This document shows, piece by piece, positions 60,205-64,000 of a DNA stretch of 64,000 nucleotides. A program made the translations under genes and the position numbers. Position 1 is the stretch's first letter. Every line of letters starts with the position of its first letter. The notes under the pieces were generated by a model. The model saw only the letters and a program-made list of their open reading frames with translations. It was not told where the DNA came from and made no database searches. The stretch comes from an uncultured Prevotella sp. (lineage in GTDB: Bacteria > Bacteroidota > Bacteroidia > Bacteroidales > Bacteroidaceae): positions 102,919 through 166,918 of the forward strand of contig CAMUYR010000005.1 in the NCBI GenBank assembly GCA_947164965.1, written 5' to 3'.

Positions 60205-60727
60205 TGTTTCTCCAGTCTTTAGTACATTCATTCTTTAGCATAAACAGCTCATTTTCGCCTGGTACATAGAAGCATGCAGTTTCAATACAGTAGAAAACGT
60301 CATTGGTTCGTTCGCCTGCCTGTGCAAAGAAGTCGTTGATATCCCAGTCAAAACGAGCATCAGGCCCTTGATGTTTATTCCAGATAGCGAGGATATTATC
60401 ACGGGTGATACATTTCGAGATAGCAAAGAAATCATCCTCGATACCAAAGTCAGAAAACAGCCCTGCAGGAATGAAGTGATAAGCCTGGTACTTGAAAGAT
60501 GGATTGTTTTTCAAACGCTCAGGAACTGGTGCGTATTTAATCTCGCTAAGTTGTTTTAACGACACCACCACGAATTTATGAGCTTTCTGGCCGAAGTATT
60601 CAAACGTCGGACGATCCAGCTCAACCATCAGAGTGTCGCTCTCGCTGTTCATCGGCATAACCTCAATTGTACCGATACCGTAAGGGGTGTTAACCCTTTT
60701 GCCTTTAAAGATATCTTTTGTATTCAT
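60197..60727 (-). CDS. Hypothetical 176-aa protein with SH3-like start
   Basis: GKRVNTPYGIGTIEVMPMN and LMVELDRPTFEYFG form a small beta-barrel module in the first ~50 residues. The rest is alpha/beta without signal. Unknown function. Confidence 0.55.
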   Translation of the reverse strand: MNTKDIFKGKRVNTPYGIGTIEVMPMNSESDTLMVELDRPTFEYFGQKAHKFVVVSLKQLSEIKYAPVPERLKNNPSFKYQAYHFIPAGLFSDFGIEDDFFAISKCITRDNILAIWNKHQGPDARFDWDINDFFAQAGERTNDVFYCIETACFYVPGENELFMLKNECTKDWRNNE

Positions 60728-60773
60728 ACCTATATTATATAGTGGGAGGCTGGTTAGACCTCCCGTTACCTTT

Positions 60774-61169
60774 TTAGTCAGTCATCTGGAAGAAGTAGTG
60801 ACATTTCTCTTCATCACCCGTATATTTCTCATAGAAAGCATCTTTAGCTTCATAATAGAGATCTGAGTAAAGTTCGATAAAAGGCTCCCGTCCGGCATAG
60901 CCCTGTTCTCTGAGATTATCATGTGCCCAAGCCAGCATATTGACGGCTATTACTACCTCCGTCCATGCCTTATAGTTATCGAGCCAGCTTTTCTTGATAA
61001 GCTTGTAGGTGTCTAATACACCCTGCTTGTTCATCAGCCAGTCTATTCTGGCGAAGTCACTGACAAAGGTGTACTCCAGCTTACCACCAGGAAGAGAATT
61101 GTTTACCCAATTTTCCATCCCTGCTGCGTAGGTCATTGCGTTTTTAAAACCTTGATTAAGTTTTTTCAT
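60774..61169 (-). CDS. Hypothetical 131-aa protein after leader copy 3
   Basis: Helical protein rich in Trp/Tyr/Glu (WVNNSLPGGKLEYTFVSDFA, then AWTEVVIAVNMLAWAHDN). The leader just upstream (GACGGGATATAAACAGGCAC, minus strand) resembles that before the 191-aa gene at 49347. Common on Bacteroidales mobile elements, unknown role. Confidence 0.6.
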   Translation of the reverse strand: MKKLNQGFKNAMTYAAGMENWVNNSLPGGKLEYTFVSDFARIDWLMNKQGVLDTYKLIKKSWLDNYKAWTEVVIAVNMLAWAHDNLREQGYAGREPFIELYSDLYYEAKDAFYEKYTGDEEKCHYFFQMTD

Positions 61170-61184
61170 ATTCTCGGTGCCTGT

Positions 61185-61530
61185 TTATATCCCGTCGGCT
61201 ACGGTGTTTGTTGGGATTATTTGTTGTTGCGTATATGTGATATATCGGATTGAACTGAGGGAAAGACTTCCTTTTTCTTCTCTGGCTCCTGTAGCGGAGC
61301 TTTTTTTAAACATCGGCATATCCTTTCGGGTTTTAGACTTTTCCTTTGCCTTTAAAAAAGGCAGCATAAAGGATGAGTATTAGACAAGTAATTCCGAGGA
61401 AATTTCATGGAATACCCAGATTATGTAGTAATCTGCGGAAGGCTGCCAGGCAATTTCAGAAAGAATAGGTACGGTACTTGGCGACCCATCCGTCTGCCTA
61501 ACTTTGCAAAGGGAAATGTCGTCAAGAAAC
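61185..61530 (-). promoter_or_regulatory. Dispersed promoter/structured leader, copy 3
   Basis: Core ACTTTGCAAAGG at 61501-61512. It is palindromic, so both strands have a -7-like box (minus TTCCCTTTG, plus TAACTTTG). Downstream on the minus strand: GGCAGCCTTCCGC, hairpin CAGATTA/TAATCTG (61417-61435), GGGTATTCC. A second hairpin GCTCC/GGAGC lies near 61285-61300. Nearest minus-strand gene starts at 61169. Confidence 0.6.
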
Positions 61531-61589
61531 CAAGGATCAATGCAAGATGACCAACAGGCGACGCGTAAGAAATAGTGGCAGAGAGTTTT

Positions 61590-61730
61590 CAGCGTTAAAA
61601 CGCTGATTGGAACGGATTTTGCCCATTTTGGAACAGATTACTCTTATTTTAGCACGAAAAGTGTTAAAATAAAGTTAAAAACCATTCTCTATGCCTAAAA
61701 TGGACAAAAAGTAGGATATAATACTAATAG
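61590..61730. repeat. Inverted repeats between leader and the plus-strand gene
   Basis: CAGCG/CGCTG near 61589-61606. TTATTTTAGCAC/GTGTTAAAATAA near 61644-61672 (one G-T). TTGCCCATTTTGG near 61619 is nearly inverted by CCTAAAATGGACA near 61698. The cluster could be a control region or recombinase-binding area; no gene here. Confidence 0.4.
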
Positions 61731-61850
61731 AAGAGGGTATAAAGTTTATACACCGTTTGTATTAGGTTCAGAAAACGATATTGTTGCATCATCAGTGAAG
61801 CAATATTTTTTATATTATTGTTTCACTTTATTTTTATGGAGGATTCTATT

Positions 61851-62258
61851 ATGAAGAAATTGAAGAAGAGTCTGTCGCCAGAACAGAACTTGATGATGGC
61901 TGTCTATGGAACATTGAAGCCAAGTCGTGAACAGTTCGAGAAGGTACGTGATAAACTGTATGAAATGCAGGCTAATTCCGTCACCGACGAAGAATTTAAG
62001 TTGACCTGGGGAGTTTCAATCGAGGAACACACCAAAAGGATGATGTTGTGGTGCGGATGGCTTGAAGCCATCATCGATTGGAACATGAAGCATGGCAACG
62101 AGAGAAAATATCACGTCTTTGAGAAGCGTGACATCTTCAGTAGCAAGCAAGTCGTTGACATGGCTCAGATGTTCTACCGTCAGGGTAGGGAAGATGAGCG
62201 CAACGGTGTAGAAGAGTATGACCGCCTTTGGAAGTTGAGCAAAAAAGAACAGCAGTAA
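61851..62258 (+). CDS. Hypothetical 135-aa protein near the integrase
   Basis: ATG at 61851 (MKKLKKSLSPEQNLMMAVY), with a GGAGG site 9 bases before it, so longer starts are not needed. Helical protein, no signal. Convergent with the integrase and ends in a double hairpin. Could be a small accessory or regulator; unknown. Confidence 0.6.
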   Translation: MKKLKKSLSPEQNLMMAVYGTLKPSREQFEKVRDKLYEMQANSVTDEEFKLTWGVSIEEHTKRMMLWCGWLEAIIDWNMKHGNERKYHVFEKRDIFSSKQVVDMAQMFYRQGREDERNGVEEYDRLWKLSKKEQQ

Positions 62259-62259
62259 A

Positions 62260-62326
62260 TGTCGCGCAAAACGCGCGACAATCTCAGGGAGGAGATAGCG
62301 GAACCTGAGTAAGGCTCCGCTATTCT
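62260..62326. terminator. Double hairpin between convergent genes
   Basis: TGTCGCGC/GCGCGACA near 62260-62280 and ATAGCGGA/TCCGCTAT near 62296-62324, followed by TTCTTCTTATC. Likely terminates the plus-strand gene and possibly the integrase transcript. Confidence 0.6.
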
Positions 62327-62328
62327 TC

Positions 62329-63807
62329 TTATCTCACCATTCTGGTGTAGTCCTGGGTCTGTTGTTTATCCTTGTTCTCAATACGTATCTGAACCATAGA
62401 GCGTGAAGGAACCGTCTTTGGAAGCTGTTTCATTAGTTCAATAATGACCTGTTCGACATTATTGAAGCCGACATCCTCTATGGTCACCATGACCTTTCCC
62501 CTATAATACAGCGTTCCCTTGATAAGCTGCTTGAAAGAGAATCTTCCAAAGTGTGGATCCACCTTCACCTCGTGCTCGTTGGTTTGCTCTTCTGTAAAGA
62601 AGATCTTCTCTATGACTTTTTCGTTCAGTTCCCATGCTGGCGTAAAATCAATCTTCACGTAAGTTCGGGCAAGTTTGGTTTTATGGGCGTGGTTCAGTCC
62701 GAAGTCCACCTCTGCAAGAGTAGCACCACAGTTATTTTGAGCCACCGTTGCCCATGTATGCCGGAAGGTATATATACTATATGCCGACTCGCGCGGTATA
62801 TTGAGTACATCCATACAGATCTGTCGTATGCCGATGTTTACATTGGCATTGAAGCTGTCATAGCTTGACAGTCTCTTTTGGAACACAAAAAGGTATTCAG
62901 AATCCGTTTTATCGAGATATTTATCGATAATCGGCTGTATGATGGACGGAACACGTATTTCAAAATACGCATGATCGGTTCGTGCAGCACGGGTTTTCCT
63001 TCTCTCGTAACAGATAAGTCCGTCATGATAGTCTTTCTTCTTCAGGAAGTAAATATCCACCGTATTTATGCCTGCCAGACATAATGATAGCATTGCCACA
63101 TCCTGACCAAGTTCGGCAAGCGGATATTTTCTGTCGCTCTCCGGAAGAGGCGCCGAGAAGAAAGCCCTGCATTCCTGCATGGTGATGGCTCTCTTTTCTG
63201 GTGTATCAGCCTTGGGTATCTTAACCTTCAGCCAAGGATTGGTTGTGATACGGATTAGTCCTGTATCATAGTCGTTAAATTCCAACAGGGCTTGTTTGAA
63301 CACCTGTCTCATGCAGACAGGGTATTGTTCCTTTGCCCTGGAGGTGTGTGAAAGGGATTTTATCCATCCGTTAAGGAATGTCGAGGTCAGGTGAGAGAAC
63401 ATGATTTTATTTGTTCCGGCATAGAGTTCCATATTTTGCTGAGCAAGTTCATACGTCCGGGCATTTCTTTCATGGCCGGTATTGTATAGCTCATCGTGGT
63501 ATTTTCGGGCATAATCCGAAAAACATATATCTTCAGCACCTTTCTTCAGATAGGTCACGACATCCTTTACGTTCCATGTGGATATATCCACTTTGTTGAG
63601 CATATCCACATATTCTGTAATCTTGATGTTACAGAATTTACACACGAAGGGGTCTTTTACCTCTTTTGTGCTCTTGACAATACCACTGTTATCAACAACC
63701 TTGTCGGTTTTGATAAAGAAACTCTCTCTTTGATGGATAACCCTGATGTAAACGGGCCAATACCCATCAGATCTTTGCTTTTGGACTTTAATTCTGAATG
63801 TAGCCAT
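62329..63807 (-). CDS. Tyrosine recombinase (site-specific integrase)
   Basis: 492 aa. SAM-like N-terminal domain (about 100-200). Catalytic domain with SIYTFRHTWATVAQ (His-x-x-Arg region) and the nucleophile tyrosine in LARTYVKID. In box I the usual arginine position reads CLAGINTVDIY, with Asn instead of Arg, a known feature of some Bacteroidales integrases. A long C-terminal extension follows (about 405-492). Integrates and excises the element or an internal cassette; att sites are not identified. Confidence 0.88.
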   Translation of the reverse strand: MATFRIKVQKQRSDGYWPVYIRVIHQRESFFIKTDKVVDNSGIVKSTKEVKDPFVCKFCNIKITEYVDMLNKVDISTWNVKDVVTYLKKGAEDICFSDYARKYHDELYNTGHERNARTYELAQQNMELYAGTNKIMFSHLTSTFLNGWIKSLSHTSRAKEQYPVCMRQVFKQALLEFNDYDTGLIRITTNPWLKVKIPKADTPEKRAITMQECRAFFSAPLPESDRKYPLAELGQDVAMLSLCLAGINTVDIYFLKKKDYHDGLICYERRKTRAARTDHAYFEIRVPSIIQPIIDKYLDKTDSEYLFVFQKRLSSYDSFNANVNIGIRQICMDVLNIPRESAYSIYTFRHTWATVAQNNCGATLAEVDFGLNHAHKTKLARTYVKIDFTPAWELNEKVIEKIFFTEEQTNEHEVKVDPHFGRFSFKQLIKGTLYYRGKVMVTIEDVGFNNVEQVIIELMKQLPKTVPSRSMVQIRIENKDKQQTQDYTRMVR

Positions 63808-63809
63808 AA

Positions 63810-63960
63810 TTTTTTCTCAACATGCTCTCAACAGCCCACTTTTAAAGTCACCAACTATTTCTCAACATCCCTACTAATTCTAAGAAAAAATCGTTTAGAA
63901 CGTTATTAAACAAAATTGGGTGCAACCACCTATTTATCAGCATGTTACACCCAATTTATT
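63810..63960. other. Integrase upstream region with repeats
   Basis: TTCTCAACAT occurs near 63814 and again near 63859, with a CTCTCAACA between, as arm-type binding sites of integrases do. AAATTGGGTG (63913-63922) pairs with CACCCAATTT (63948-63957). This is a candidate attachment or control region. Confidence 0.4.
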
Positions 63961-64000
63961 CATTATCAGTAACTTACTAATTTTCTTCTACAGCAGCCTG

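Noticed and set aside
1..64000. CRISPR arrays, tRNA, rRNA, IS transposases, conjugation (tra) genes
   Set aside because: None found by eye; short repeats present are not regularly spaced, and no tra family patterns were recognised in the proteins.

Overview
The window looks like part of a large mobilizable or conjugative element, or a megaplasmid, of a Bacteroidales bacterium, most likely Prevotellaceae. The evidence is seen directly: promoters have the Bacteroidetes -7 box TAnnTTTG, most starts have A-rich leaders and no Shine-Dalgarno, and the genes include fimbrillins, DUF3575 and DUF5119 proteins, GldK/L/M/N type IX secretion components and a MobV-type relaxase. No rRNA, tRNA, CRISPR array or IS transposase was seen. 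No conjugation (tra) genes were recognised, so self-transfer is not shown.

Layout. 1-7.3 kb: a paralogue of the variable protein, two small genes, relaxase with a likely oriT, and membrane and lipoprotein genes. 7.5-12.4 kb: an SSB, a PstI/BsuBI-like type II restriction-modification pair, a structured non-coding stretch and an HTH protein. 12.5-16.5 kb: an operon of unknown genes. 16.9-34.2 kb: the centrepiece, on the minus strand. It encodes, in order of transcription, a small protein, a beta-barrel/GldK fusion, GldL, GldM, a lipoprotein, GldN, DUF3575 and DUF5119 proteins, two fimbrillins and a fimbrillin-like lipoprotein whose C-terminus is the variable repeat of a complete diversity-generating retroelement (DGR). 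The DGR follows with an unknown 194-aa gene, Avd, template repeat and reverse transcriptase, and then a clostripain-type protease. 34.4-45.3 kb: plus-strand topoisomerase III, TonB-like and unknown genes, and a ParA/ribbon-helix-helix cassette. 45.3-61.2 kb: minus-strand accessory genes (YopX, SLOG, SSB, C5 methylase, PAPS-reductase-like protein). 61.8-64 kb: a small gene and a tyrosine recombinase.

How it fits together (inference): the pilus-like operon would display a tip lipoprotein whose last ~64 residues are rewritten by the DGR. All 20 differences between template and variable repeat are at template adenines. The mobile GldKLMN set would energise secretion or assembly, and the protease may process pilins. 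A G13 tract just upstream of the DGR accessory promoter suggests phase-variable diversification.

Several unexplained dispersed signals tie the element together. One is a promoter/leader module in four copies, two of which form an exact 371-bp direct repeat bounding 33 kb. Another is a TTAAATCAAG element at five promoters. A third is a TATTTCCGTA-type operator at three promoters. There are also two homologous large structured non-coding regions.
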